Source: a virus
Length of the DNA: 64,000 bases
Strand: one strand, 5' to 3'
Virus record (IMG/VR): IMGVR_UViG_3300021090_000723
Location: 40,904 to 104,903 of that record
Part shown: positions 57,088 through 64,000 of the stretch, piece by piece
How the letters are laid out: every line of letters starts with the position of its first letter
How positions within the stretch are numbered: the first letter of the stretch is position 1
The notes under the pieces: model-generated
Database searches by the model: none
What the model was told of the DNA's origin: nothing
What the model saw: the letters and a program-made list of their open reading frames with translations, nothing else
Position numbers and translations under genes: made by a program

Positions 57088-59786
57088 CACTTGCTCGCTT
57101 TCTTAGCCGCCGGTTTCGGCTTGGGTTTGGCCTTCGCCACGGCAATGGCGGTGTCCTTGCTCGCTCGGCGATTGCCTTCGGCGGTGTATTCCACCTGCAT
57201 GCGGTTACCCCGGGCGATCCCTTCCTGGGCCTGGCGGTCACCCTCGGCGGTCTCTTCCTTGGCGTCGGCCTGGATCAGGGTCGTGGTGAGCTTGTTCTCA
57301 TTGCCCTCACGCGCTTTGAGCAGTTCGGCAGCGGTCTTCTCGCGCTGGACGGCGGCTGCGGTGTCGATCTGCTTGTCCTTGAGCCCGGCGTCGGCCTGGT
57401 CCTTCGTGCCCTTGCGCTCCAGTTCCTTGGCCGCGAGTTCGGCCTTGGTCGCGTCGTCGGCCGCCTTGCGCTGGGTTTCCTCGGAGGCAGCTTTTGCGGC
57501 GGCCTGGGCGGGGTCCATCGGTGGGGGTGGCATCATGGCTTGCAGGGCCTGCATGCCCTTCTGGAGCAGCGGCAGGGCCTTCTCGAACGTGATGCTGATG
57601 CCCGGGACCAGCCGCATCGAGGCCATCGCCAGCACCTGGTCGAAGGCCTGCTTGACGTCGTCTTCCTGGCTATAGAGCTCGTGTGCCGGCGTCTCGGCGG
57701 CGTCGGAGACGAAATTGTTGATGATCGTGACGTAGTGATAGACCATGTGCTCCGCGCAGTGCTGCAAGAGGCCGGGCAAAAACTTCTGTTGCAGGATCGG
57801 GTTACCGCCAAGCGCGGGCGATTGGGCGAAGTCCAGGTGCGATTGCAGGTGCGCGAGGTGGTCCTGGTTGGCGAACACGACCACGGGACGCCCAAAGGCC
57901 ATGGCGACGTTCTCGTTGACCGAGTTCAGTTCGGCCGGCTTCTGCTCCGCGACCAGGAGCGCTTCCATGTCCGGCACCTTCATGAGCTTCAGGAAGCGCC
58001 GTTCAACCTCGCGGTCGTTGTAGAGGGCGATGCCCAGCTGCTTGAGGGTCAGCTGGCGCTGTTGGATCGCGCCGATCTGCTCGAAGCGCTGGCGGTCGGA
58101 GTAGATCGTGGGGTCCGAGGTCGGCTGGACGTCGGACTGGCCCTCGAAGTCGCGGCGCATGATGAGGGTTTCTTTGCCCTCCAGATCCACGCGCTGCACT
58201 TCGGGCAGGTAGAGGCGATTCAGCCGGTGCAGGCCCTGAAGCAGGCGATTGAACGCCGTGTGGGTGCGGCCGTGGATGGACGAGAAGACCGTCAAGCCCT
58301 CCTCGACGCGCGATAGCTGCGTGCCGACGGGGGTCTGCGGGTTCGGGCGGTCGGACGGGGTTTCGTCCAGGGTGGTGCGCACCACGCCCTTGGACGACTC
58401 GACCAGCGCGCCGAGCAGCTGGAAGAGCACGGTCGAGGGCTCTTTGGTGTTGAAGGGCATGACCGCATCGCGGATGTCCTTCGTCTCCATCCCGGTGTCG
58501 ATCTCGATCAGTTCGCCCGGCATGGGCTTCTTGTTCTGACCCGAAACGCCCGCGCCTTTCTTGATGTAGCCGCCCTGGACGTTCGCGATGTGCGCGGAAT
58601 CGAGCAACGCGCGCAGCGCGCCGGTCGATGCACCCGAGAGACCGCCGATGATCTGGCAGAAGCCGATCGACATGGCCCCGCGCCACGGGATCATCGGGAA
58701 TTCGAAGTAGTGCTCGATGGGCTCGCGCGCTTCGTCTTCCTGCTCCCAGTCCCGATACATCGAGAGCACGCGCTTGGACGAGGCATCGATCGCGATCAGG
58801 TAGGGATAGAGCTTGCCCGATTCCTCGTGCTCGAGGTGCTGGACCATTTCATCGGACACTTCGAGGTACGTCATCGTCTCGTAGATGTCGCGCTCGCCGT
58901 CGATGTTGGTGCCCGTGCCCTCTTTGCCCTCGACCTTGTCGGTTGCCTGCTGGGCCTTGCTCTTCTCCGGGTCCATTGCCGGCGGCGGGACGCGCTCGGT
59001 CCGGTACTGCCCCGATTCCACCCGCTGGAGGTATTCGACCTGGGTGATGGTCTCGCAGAAGGTGCGCCGGGTCGCCTCCTGCATGCTGTCGGCCGCCGCC
59101 TGGAGAAAGACCTTGTCGACGGCCACGAACTGCATGCGCGGCCGCCCAAGCCGGTGGTCCTGCCACAGCTTGATGAATTGGGAGCCGCCCAACATGACCT
59201 GGGTGAGCGTCTTCTCGACGGTGTCGAATCCCTCCTTGATGAGCGTGGTCAGCTGGAGGTTCATGTAGGCGGTCTTGCGGTCGGCGCGCGCCTGCTTCTC
59301 CGCCGTGACCTCGCCGATGACCTTGGGTTTGACGGGCCCGGATGGCGGCCATAGCTCCTTCATGAGCCGCGCTTCGCCGTCGATGCAGGCTTCCGTCAGT
59401 CCGGGGTGCACCACCTTGCTCGCGCCTTGGAACGAGGCGCCGCCTGGCGCGTCGTTGCCCAGGCCCGTGCGGCGAATCCCCTCCTCGTACTGCTCGTCCC
59501 GCTTCGAGCGCGCCTGCTTGTCCTCATCGATCTTCATCAGCAGATCGGAGGCGATGCGCTGGAGCTCGACCTCGGGGATCACGTCATCGGCCAGGTTCTC
59601 GAAGAATTCGCCGGTGCCGCGCTGGGGCTCCTCTTCCTCGCCGCCCATGTCGACCAGGAGCGAGCCGTCCTCGCCGATCTCCCCGCGGAGCATCTGGGGG
59701 TCGTCATCGATCTCGAAATACTCGGTGATGTCGAGGTCTTCGGCCCCTGCTGACGGAAGTAGGCGCTGCGCGGCGCTGACGGCCAT
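57087..59786 (-). CDS. Portal protein, 899 aa
   Basis: Contains QGASKVVHPGLTEACI, ARLMKELWPPSGPVK, IPWRGAMSIGFCQIIGG, SGASTGALRALLDSAHI and a GEL-IEIDTG segment typical of podovirus portals; the 899-residue length fits that group, as do the C-terminal coiled-coil and Lys-rich tail. The portal dodecamer is the gate for DNA packaging and the tail anchor. The ATG at 59786 has AAAGG 8 nt upstream; the GTG at 59795 is less likely. Confidence 0.85.
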   Translation of the reverse strand: MAVSAAQRLLPSAGAEDLDITEYFEIDDDPQMLRGEIGEDGSLLVDMGGEEEEPQRGTGEFFENLADDVIPEVELQRIASDLLMKIDEDKQARSKRDEQYEEGIRRTGLGNDAPGGASFQGASKVVHPGLTEACIDGEARLMKELWPPSGPVKPKVIGEVTAEKQARADRKTAYMNLQLTTLIKEGFDTVEKTLTQVMLGGSQFIKLWQDHRLGRPRMQFVAVDKVFLQAAADSMQEATRRTFCETITQVEYLQRVESGQYRTERVPPPAMDPEKSKAQQATDKVEGKEGTGTNIDGERDIYETMTYLEVSDEMVQHLEHEESGKLYPYLIAIDASSKRVLSMYRDWEQEDEAREPIEHYFEFPMIPWRGAMSIGFCQIIGGLSGASTGALRALLDSAHIANVQGGYIKKGAGVSGQNKKPMPGELIEIDTGMETKDIRDAVMPFNTKEPSTVLFQLLGALVESSKGVVRTTLDETPSDRPNPQTPVGTQLSRVEEGLTVFSSIHGRTHTAFNRLLQGLHRLNRLYLPEVQRVDLEGKETLIMRRDFEGQSDVQPTSDPTIYSDRQRFEQIGAIQQRQLTLKQLGIALYNDREVERRFLKLMKVPDMEALLVAEQKPAELNSVNENVAMAFGRPVVVFANQDHLAHLQSHLDFAQSPALGGNPILQQKFLPGLLQHCAEHMVYHYVTIINNFVSDAAETPAHELYSQEDDVKQAFDQVLAMASMRLVPGISITFEKALPLLQKGMQALQAMMPPPPMDPAQAAAKAASEETQRKAADDATKAELAAKELERKGTKDQADAGLKDKQIDTAAAVQREKTAAELLKAREGNENKLTTTLIQADAKEETAEGDRQAQEGIARGNRMQVEYTAEGNRRASKDTAIAVAKAKPKPKPAAKKASK

Positions 59787-59875
59787 GTTGTCCACCCTTT
59801 GAGAACGTCAGGGCAGCACCCGATTCCGGCGCACCGCTATAGCGTCAGAATTATCATGGACGGCCAGAAACGCGA

Positions 59876-59902
59876 AAGGGCCCGGCTTGCACCCGGACCC
59901 TT
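59876..59902 (-). terminator. Rho-independent-like terminator 1
   Basis: On the minus strand: AAGGGTCCGG, 7-nt loop, CCGGGCCCTT, then a short T run (10 bp with one G-U). Confidence 0.7.
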
Positions 59903-59974
59903 GCACGTGTTCAACCATCAACCACCATAGAAGGACGATCACCATACGCCGATTCGCGGGGGACCCAAACGCCA

Positions 59975-60004
59975 AAGGGCCCCGGGTTTGAAACCGGAGC
60001 CCTT
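59975..60004 (-). terminator. Rho-independent-like terminator 2
   Basis: On the minus strand: AAGGGCTCCGG, 8-nt loop, CCGGGGCCCTT, TTT. Together with terminator 1 this forms a tandem barrier before the portal gene. Confidence 0.7.
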
Positions 60005-60049
60005 CAACGTGGATAGAGCGCTTTGAACCGTACCCGTAGAAGACGCACC

Positions 60050-60214
60050 CTAGACTGATTCGCGCTCTTCGTCCTGGCCGCGTCGCCATTCCATGCGCAG
60101 CGCCTGGCGCCGGAACGGGTTGGTGAACTGGCCGTCGCGATAGTCGTGGACGCCGCGCCAATAGGCGAGTGAGGGCGGGCGCTTCACGGCGTTGTAGTTG
60201 GTCTGGCGGGTCAT
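60050..60214 (-). CDS. Small basic protein, 54 aa
   Basis: LAYWRGVHDYRDGQFTNPF followed by RRQALRMEWRRGQ is a motif seen in short phage proteins. ATGA overlap with the upstream TM gene. Function unknown. Confidence 0.6.
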   Translation of the reverse strand: MTRQTNYNAVKRPPSLAYWRGVHDYRDGQFTNPFRRQALRMEWRRGQDEERESV

Positions 60215-60456
60215 CGGGTGACGTACCACACGCCGATCAGGATGCCGCCAAGGCCCGGGAAGGGCGCCGGCAAGCCAGCGATCGTGCAGAACACAGCCCA
60301 CACGGCGGTAAGCAGGACCAGACCGGCGAGCCATTTCGTGCCGCGCACCGTGCTGCGCACTGCCCTGCGCCAAAGCGGCGGCGGTGGCGGCTCGGGCGCA
60401 AAGCTGCCGTACATCTTGCGCGGGTCGACGTAGCCGCGGTCGAAGTGCTCGCTCAC
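60211..60456 (-). CDS. Membrane protein, 81 aa
   Basis: Soluble Pro-rich N-terminus (EPPPPPLWRRAV), then two hydrophobic segments (WLAGLVLLTAVWAVFCTIAG, LGGILIGVWYV). ATGA overlaps on both sides. May work with the SPFH protein. Confidence 0.62.
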   Translation of the reverse strand: MSEHFDRGYVDPRKMYGSFAPEPPPPPLWRRAVRSTVRGTKWLAGLVLLTAVWAVFCTIAGLPAPFPGLGGILIGVWYVTR

Positions 60457-60698
60457 CAGTCGCGGTCCTCTCTCATGAGCTTCAACCCTTCGTTCTGGGC
60501 GCGGAACGCGACGATGCCCCGCATGTCGACCTCAGACTGACCGGGCGGGATGGTGAAGTCATCGAGCCCGCCATGACAACGTACCACGACCCGCGTTTCT
60601 CCGGTGTAGAGATCCTGCTGGATCGAGGCTTTGAGCGCTGGCGCCTGGCAGATCGCGCAAAAGACGATCTGCGCAGGGCCAACCCGACTGAGGCTCAC
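60453..60698 (-). CDS. CxxC protein, 81 aa
   Basis: GTG start overlapping the SPFH stop (GTGA). CAIC near residue 14, then a beta domain (TRVVVRCHGGLDDFTI). Possible zinc-binding small protein. A longer ATG frame extends into the SPFH gene and is not used. Confidence 0.6.
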   Translation of the reverse strand: MSLSRVGPAQIVFCAICQAPALKASIQQDLYTGETRVVVRCHGGLDDFTIPPGQSEVDMRGIVAFRAQNEGLKLMREDRDW

Positions 60699-62014
60699 CG
60701 CGCCGCCAACGCACGGCCAGACGGTATGGACATATCCAGCGTGAGGTCTTTTGCGGCCTTCACGGCGAACATTTCCATCAACTGCTGGGCACCGGATGCC
60801 GAAGTCCCGCCGCCACCGTTGCCCGCCATAACCACGCTCGGCACCCACGAGCCCTGATGTGCACCAATCGCGGCCGCGTAGGCCTGGTTCACCTTCAGGT
60901 ACGTGTCGAGCTTCTGGGTCAGGGCGCCGTCGGCATTGAGGGTCAGCCGCTTGCGCTCCGCCTCGCCCTCGCCGATCAGGATCTGCTCGGCCTTGTAGAA
61001 CCCGGCCGCCTCCTGGTTCAGCTTGGCCACGTCACGCGCCCGCTGCGCGCCCAGCACCGCCACGTCTCGCTCGCGCTCCGCCTGCACCACGGCGGTGGCC
61101 GCGACCGCTGAAGCCTCGGCCCTGGCCGTCGCGGCCTTGGCTTCGCCCTGCGCCTTCGCCGTGATGGAAGCCTGCTCGGCCTGCTTCGTGGCCGCCTGTG
61201 CCGTCTGCACGGCTAGGATCGCGTCACGTTGGGCCGCGATCTGCTTCTCGACCTCATCATCGTAATCGATCCCCGTCAGGGTCGCGATCGGAAGGACGAT
61301 GCCGTAACGCTGGAACGGCGACGGCCCTATGCGGGTCGGACCGCCCGGTCCCATGATGATGTCCACCTTCGAGATCGTCTTCTCCTCGCCCGTGATGGGA
61401 TCGGGCTCCCGGACCTGGATCGTCCGGGTCTGGTAAGGGCCGTTGCGCAGCTGGTCCGCGAAGACCTCCACGAACTCCGTGCGGCGCGCGGCGTAGCTCT
61501 CCGTGGACGACATCAGAGGCGCTGTGCGGATGGCGAGCATGTCCACGATGGCCGGGGTGACCAGCTGGCGCTGGATGGCCTCAGCCGACCGGAAGTCCCT
61601 GTGGAGTTCGATCACCGCGGTGGGGCCGACGGGCATTTCCCAGGATATCTGCCCGGAGACCCAGGCGTAACCGCCGTCGTTGTACCGGACCCTGATGGAG
61701 GTGTCGGGGACCTCCTGCTTCATTTCCGCTGGCGTCGGCCGGTGGAACACCACCTGCAAACGCCGTGGATACGTCGTAATCGTCCCCCAGCACTGGCACA
61801 TCGGACCAGGTTGAGACACGACCGTGAGCGACCCGTCCATGACGGACTGGCGCACGACGATCTCGCCGGCATCCACCCACGCGAAGGTGTTACCGACAGC
61901 GATGAACCCGAAGATGACGGCGACGACCGCGCCACCGATCATGGCGTAGCGCTTGACCTTCTTGAAGGTGTCGCCGAAGGAGAGGTCTTCCCGATCCTCG
62001 AAGTTATTGCGCAT
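60695..62014 (-). CDS. SPFH/band-7 (prohibitin/stomatin-like) membrane protein, 439 aa
   Basis: TM at about 23-45 (YAMIGGAVVAVIFGFIAVG), an SPFH-type beta domain to about 255, then a coiled-coil of Ala/Glu/Gln/Lys-rich heptads (about 255-370), and a C-terminal Gly/Ser tail. Family role: large membrane rings that organise lipid domains and partner with FtsH protease. It may alter host envelope proteolysis. Overlaps the preceding 53-aa TM gene by 11 bp. Confidence 0.78.
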   Translation of the reverse strand: MRNNFEDREDLSFGDTFKKVKRYAMIGGAVVAVIFGFIAVGNTFAWVDAGEIVVRQSVMDGSLTVVSQPGPMCQCWGTITTYPRRLQVVFHRPTPAEMKQEVPDTSIRVRYNDGGYAWVSGQISWEMPVGPTAVIELHRDFRSAEAIQRQLVTPAIVDMLAIRTAPLMSSTESYAARRTEFVEVFADQLRNGPYQTRTIQVREPDPITGEEKTISKVDIIMGPGGPTRIGPSPFQRYGIVLPIATLTGIDYDDEVEKQIAAQRDAILAVQTAQAATKQAEQASITAKAQGEAKAATARAEASAVAATAVVQAERERDVAVLGAQRARDVAKLNQEAAGFYKAEQILIGEGEAERKRLTLNADGALTQKLDTYLKVNQAYAAAIGAHQGSWVPSVVMAGNGGGGTSASGAQQLMEMFAVKAAKDLTLDMSIPSGRALAAR

Positions 62015-62165
62015 CGGTGCCACCCCCCTTCTTGTCCTTGACGCCACGGAACAGGGGGAAGAGTTCGCCCCCCGTGGCCAGAGGCCAGATGACTTCTTTG
62101 ACAACCAGGATGACGAAGACCGCCGCTGCGGCAAGCTCCGCCAGATAGAGTAAACCACGGAACAT
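62004..62165 (-). CDS. Single-TM microprotein, 53 aa
   Basis: AGGAGG lies 10 nt upstream of the ATG. MFRGLLYLAEL then AAAAVFVILVVKEVIW is one membrane helix; a cytoplasmic tail GVKDKKGGG follows. Overlap with the SPFH gene implies joint function. Confidence 0.62.
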   Translation of the reverse strand: MFRGLLYLAELAAAAVFVILVVKEVIWPLATGGELFPLFRGVKDKKGGGTDAQ

Positions 62166-62183
62166 TTGAGCACCCTCCTATCG

Positions 62184-62228
62184 GGATTCTCCGCAACACG
62201 GTGAGCGGTGGTCGGCGCGGAGGAATCC
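62184..62228 (-). promoter_or_regulatory. Imperfect hairpin in operon spacer
   Basis: Arms GGATTCTCCGC and GCGGAGGAATCC with one bulge. The 81-nt gap between the 76-aa gene and the SPFH pair holds no gene. Attenuator or terminator possible. Confidence 0.4.
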
Positions 62229-62246
62229 GCCACCAGAAAAATGGGG

Positions 62247-62477
62247 CTAAGCCTCGGCGATAGCCTTCAGGGCCGCCTTGGTCTCGGGGAAGTCGGGGTA
62301 CGGGAGCCGCGCGCCGCCGTCGGCCTCCATCGACTCCAGCAGACGGAGCGCCCGGGTGCACGTGGCAACCAGGTGATCCTGCACATCGGAGAGGATGCGG
62401 TTGCGCTTCTTGAGGCGTGCCTCGCGCTCAGTCTCGGGCGCCGGCGCCTTGACCTTCGTCTTTCGTTTCTTCGTCAT
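62247..62477 (-). CDS. Basic helical protein, 76 aa
   Basis: MTKKRKTKVKAPAPETERE, then LKKRNRILSDVQDHLVATC. The ATG at 62477 overlaps the 27-aa gene's stop (ATGA). Unknown function. Confidence 0.6.
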   Translation of the reverse strand: MTKKRKTKVKAPAPETEREARLKKRNRILSDVQDHLVATCTRALRLLESMEADGGARLPYPDFPETKAALKAIAEA

Positions 62478-62557
62478 CGACGGTGCCTGTGGTGTCTGCA
62501 CAGGGCGCTGAGGATCAGCACCAAGAATTGAGCCCAGTATGGCAACCGCTGGTTCAT
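62474..62557 (-). CDS. 27-aa TM microprotein
   Basis: AGGAGG lies 7 nt before the ATG. MNQRLPYWAQFLVLILSAL then a basic HHRHRR tail. Overlaps both neighbours by ATGA. Strong RBS and operon fit support expression. Confidence 0.58.
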   Translation of the reverse strand: MNQRLPYWAQFLVLILSALCRHHRHRR

Positions 62558-62757
62558 GGGGTGACCTCCTGTTGCTTTTCCAGGCATACCACGATTCCCT
62601 CGGTCGTGAAGGGCCCGCCGTAGGCGCATTTGCCGGTCACGGCCACCAGGCACTTGCGGCACATGCCGCAGCAGGCGGGGTTGTTGAGCACCACGCGCTG
62701 GCCGTAGCGATCGATGAAGGAGATCCGGCTGTCCGTCGTGATTGGCTCAGACGGCAT
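62554..62757 (-). CDS. Cys-rich zinc-binding-like protein, 67 aa
   Basis: CCGMCRKCLVAVTGKC holds four closely spaced Cys (zinc-finger-like), with another Cys near the end. ATGA overlap with the 27-aa gene. Confidence 0.62.
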   Translation of the reverse strand: MPSEPITTDSRISFIDRYGQRVVLNNPACCGMCRKCLVAVTGKCAYGGPFTTEGIVVCLEKQQEVTP

Positions 62758-62897
62758 CAACCGCCCCCATTCATGGCCTTCAGGATGGCGGCAAGGCCGA
62801 GCAGCCCGAGGGCGGCGAGCGCCACGCAGGCGAGGATGATCTCCAGGGGACTGGGCGGCTCTTTGTCGTCGGGGTAGGTGCCAGGCTTGCGCGTCAT
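62757..62897 (-). CDS. 46-aa TM microprotein
   Basis: Charged N-terminus (RKPGTYPDDKEPP), then one TM (IILACVALAALGLLGLAA). TGATG and ATGA overlaps on either side. Confidence 0.58.
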   Translation of the reverse strand: MTRKPGTYPDDKEPPSPLEIILACVALAALGLLGLAAILKAMNGGG

Positions 62898-63112
62898 GGC
62901 TTCACCTCGCGAGGCGGCATGCCCAGGCGCTCGCGGAGGATCGTGTTCTCGTCTTCGAGCAGCTTGATGATGCCCAGCGCGACGTTCACGCCGCTGAACG
63001 GGCCGTGCGACATGCCGGTTACCGCGCGGTCGGGATGGTCGAGGCAGGCCTTGTGGGCGGCATCGAGCGCCGCGCTGGCCTTCTGGTAGAGCGGGCCTTG
63101 GGTGTTACTCAT
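62894..63112 (-). CDS. Helical hypothetical protein, 72 aa
   Basis: Helical (ASAALDAAHKACLDH), with GIIKLLEDENTILRERL as a coiled-coil. Overlaps both neighbours. Function unknown. Confidence 0.6.
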   Translation of the reverse strand: MSNTQGPLYQKASAALDAAHKACLDHPDRAVTGMSHGPFSGVNVALGIIKLLEDENTILRERLGMPPREVKP

Positions 63113-63416
63113 CGGGCGGAGGCTCCACCCCCAGTTCGCGAAGCTCCTGCTCGATGTCGGCCGCGAGCCAGGCGAACATGCGCCGCGCTAGACCGCGATC
63201 GATGGTGGCGATCTCGTGCATCGAGCCGCCGCCGTCCTCGCCCTCGACCATTTCGATGCGGAAGACCTCGTCCGCCTCATCCATGCCGATGGGCGTCAGG
63301 CCGTTCTTCCAGCGCTCCGTGTTGCGGTAGTTCTCGGGCGGGTTGAGGTCGTAGCGGATATCGAGCAGGGCCTCGACCAGGAACGCCGCGCGTGTCGCGT
63401 TCTTCGCGGTCATCAT
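63105..63416 (-). CDS. Acidic helical protein, 103 aa
   Basis: ATGATG start; the first ATG overlaps the upstream stop as ATGA. Helical N-terminus (NATRAAFLVEALLDI), then acidic (DEADEVFRIEMVEGED). No family recognised. Confidence 0.6.
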   Translation of the reverse strand: MMTAKNATRAAFLVEALLDIRYDLNPPENYRNTERWKNGLTPIGMDEADEVFRIEMVEGEDGGGSMHEIATIDRGLARRMFAWLAADIEQELRELGVEPPPDE

Positions 63417-63511
63417 AGCGTCCCCCCGTTGAGCCAGAGCAGGATGCCGAACCCGAGCATGCCGCCCAGGTACAGGCCACCCACACATTCAGCGATGTAG
63501 ATGCCGAGCAT
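63413..63511 (-). CDS. 32-aa TM microprotein
   Basis: MLGIYIAECVGGLYLGGMLGFGILLWLNGG: one Gly-rich TM. The stop overlaps the next ATG. Confidence 0.52.
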   Translation of the reverse strand: MLGIYIAECVGGLYLGGMLGFGILLWLNGGTL

Positions 63512-63520
63512 CGGCGCCCC

Positions 63521-63754
63521 TCAGCTGATTCCGACGGCTCTTTCGATAGCAGCCTGTTTGCAGCGCCGCCAGAGCATCGCGTGGCATTTCCACAGAAGAT
63601 GGTTGGTCAGATCGCGCTTGGACCGGCGCTTGGCGCGGAGGTAGGCGCGGCGCAGCAGGCGCGAGACCGGGGACCAATGCTTTCCGCAGATCCACTCGTG
63701 CCCGTCGAACAGCCATTTGGTCGTCCGCCGGCAGTGCGGCACGATGCAGCGCAC
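63521..63754 (-). CDS. Zinc-finger-like basic protein, 77 aa
   Basis: CIVPHC, then EWICGKHW form a likely treble-clef zinc site, followed by dense Arg (RLLRRAYLRAKRRSKRD). Start GTG at 63754; the frame is open further upstream. Looks like a truncated HNH-style zinc finger, without the nuclease histidines being clear. Confidence 0.6.
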   Translation of the reverse strand: MRCIVPHCRRTTKWLFDGHEWICGKHWSPVSRLLRRAYLRAKRRSKRDLTNHLLWKCHAMLWRRCKQAAIERAVGIS

Positions 63755-63758
63755 CCGG

Positions 63759-63950
63759 TCACTCGCAACAGGGCCCGTAGGTTTTGCCGAGGTCGGTGAC
63801 GCGCCATCCGGCTCGGGTCGCGGCCGAGCGCTGCGCGATGTAGCCGTCCTGGTCGAATACCTGAACTTCGCGGCAGGTCTCACAGGTCATCCTCAGGAAC
63901 GTCGGGCGTGGGCACGGGCCGGTGTCGGCGCCGCCGATCTCAATTCCCAC
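63759..63950 (-). CDS. Small CxxC protein, 63 aa
   Basis: CETC near residue 23 and a terminal CC are the likely zinc ligands. GTG start at 63950; an internal ATG at 63890 gives a 43-aa form. Function unknown. Confidence 0.5.
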   Translation of the reverse strand: MGIEIGGADTGPCPRPTFLRMTCETCREVQVFDQDGYIAQRSAATRAGWRVTDLGKTYGPCCE

Positions 63951-64000
63951 GGCGATACCAGCTGGTGTGGCGCTGAAGTTGGCGCATCAGTTCGCGCGGC
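63940..64000 (-). CDS. 3' end of a leftward gene (partial)
   Basis: Reads ELMRQLQRHTSWYRRGN to a TGA at 63940-63942. Only the C-terminus lies in the window. Confidence 0.35.
   Translation of the reverse strand, partial: PRELMRQLQRHTSWYRRGN

Noticed and set aside
59808-60161. A leftward open frame of 117 codons across the tandem terminators
   Set aside because: No RBS, and two strong hairpins lie inside it.
1-64000. Integrase, attachment sites, insertion sequences
   Set aside because: No transposase, recombinase or terminal inverted repeats were found in either strand.

Overview
This window is part of a tailed-phage genome, with a partial gene at each edge. It is G+C rich and infects a Gram-negative, probably proteobacterial, host: the lysis cassette includes a lipoprotein o-spanin with a Lys-type lipobox. 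A ~900-residue portal, a head-tail adaptor of the podovirus type, a beta-propeller-like tail protein and giant internal virion proteins are present, and no sheath, tape measure or tail tube was found. Together these suggest a short-tailed (podovirus-like) phage. No integrase, repressor, terminase or DNA polymerase was seen, so the replication, packaging and control genes must lie outside the window.

Layout. 1-4967 is a rightward block: a PRPP-synthetase-like gene and a NAMPT-like gene (an NAD+ salvage pair), a HerA/FtsK-like ATPase and small genes, closed by a hairpin terminator. 4957-29234 is read leftward. It holds the ejection module (a GNAT-fold protein, three Gly/Ala/Gln-rich internal proteins and a single 5,766-codon polyvalent gene), followed by the lysis cassette (endolysin, holin candidate, i-spanin, o-spanin and small membrane proteins). 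29338-32201 is a tRNA bank of 28 genes, 24 leftward and 4 rightward, which together cover all 20 amino acids. 32206-52903 is the leftward virion module: tail, fibre and adhesin genes, head-tail connectors, a beta-helix protein, major capsid, decoration proteins, a scaffold-like protein and a GroES-like co-chaperonin. 53.1-56.1 kb is an accessory island. It carries a rightward HTH/KGG pair, an initiator-type tRNA, a KTSC protein, an Acb2-like (anti-CBASS) candidate and small genes. 56.1-59.8 kb holds DUF6527-like genes and the portal, preceded by tandem terminators. 60-64 kb is a leftward run of tightly overlapping small membrane and zinc-finger genes around an SPFH/band-7 protein.

How it fits together. 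The virion genes use ATGA, TGATG or GTGA overlaps and therefore form long co-translated operons. Four copies of a conserved leader, each with an extended -10-like box, sit in front of leftward operons and look like a phage promoter/leader family. The NAD+ pair and the Acb2-like gene point to counter-defence against NAD-depleting and cyclic-nucleotide systems. The tRNA bank and the polyvalent protein (transglycosylase, pyrophosphatase-like, methylase, SNF2 helicase, JAB and zincin modules) point to a phage that takes over host translation and protects its incoming DNA. The most unusual signals are a well-formed 103-124-codon reading frame inside the giant gene's linker, a tRNA with selenocysteine-tRNA-like architecture, and the repeated leader element.
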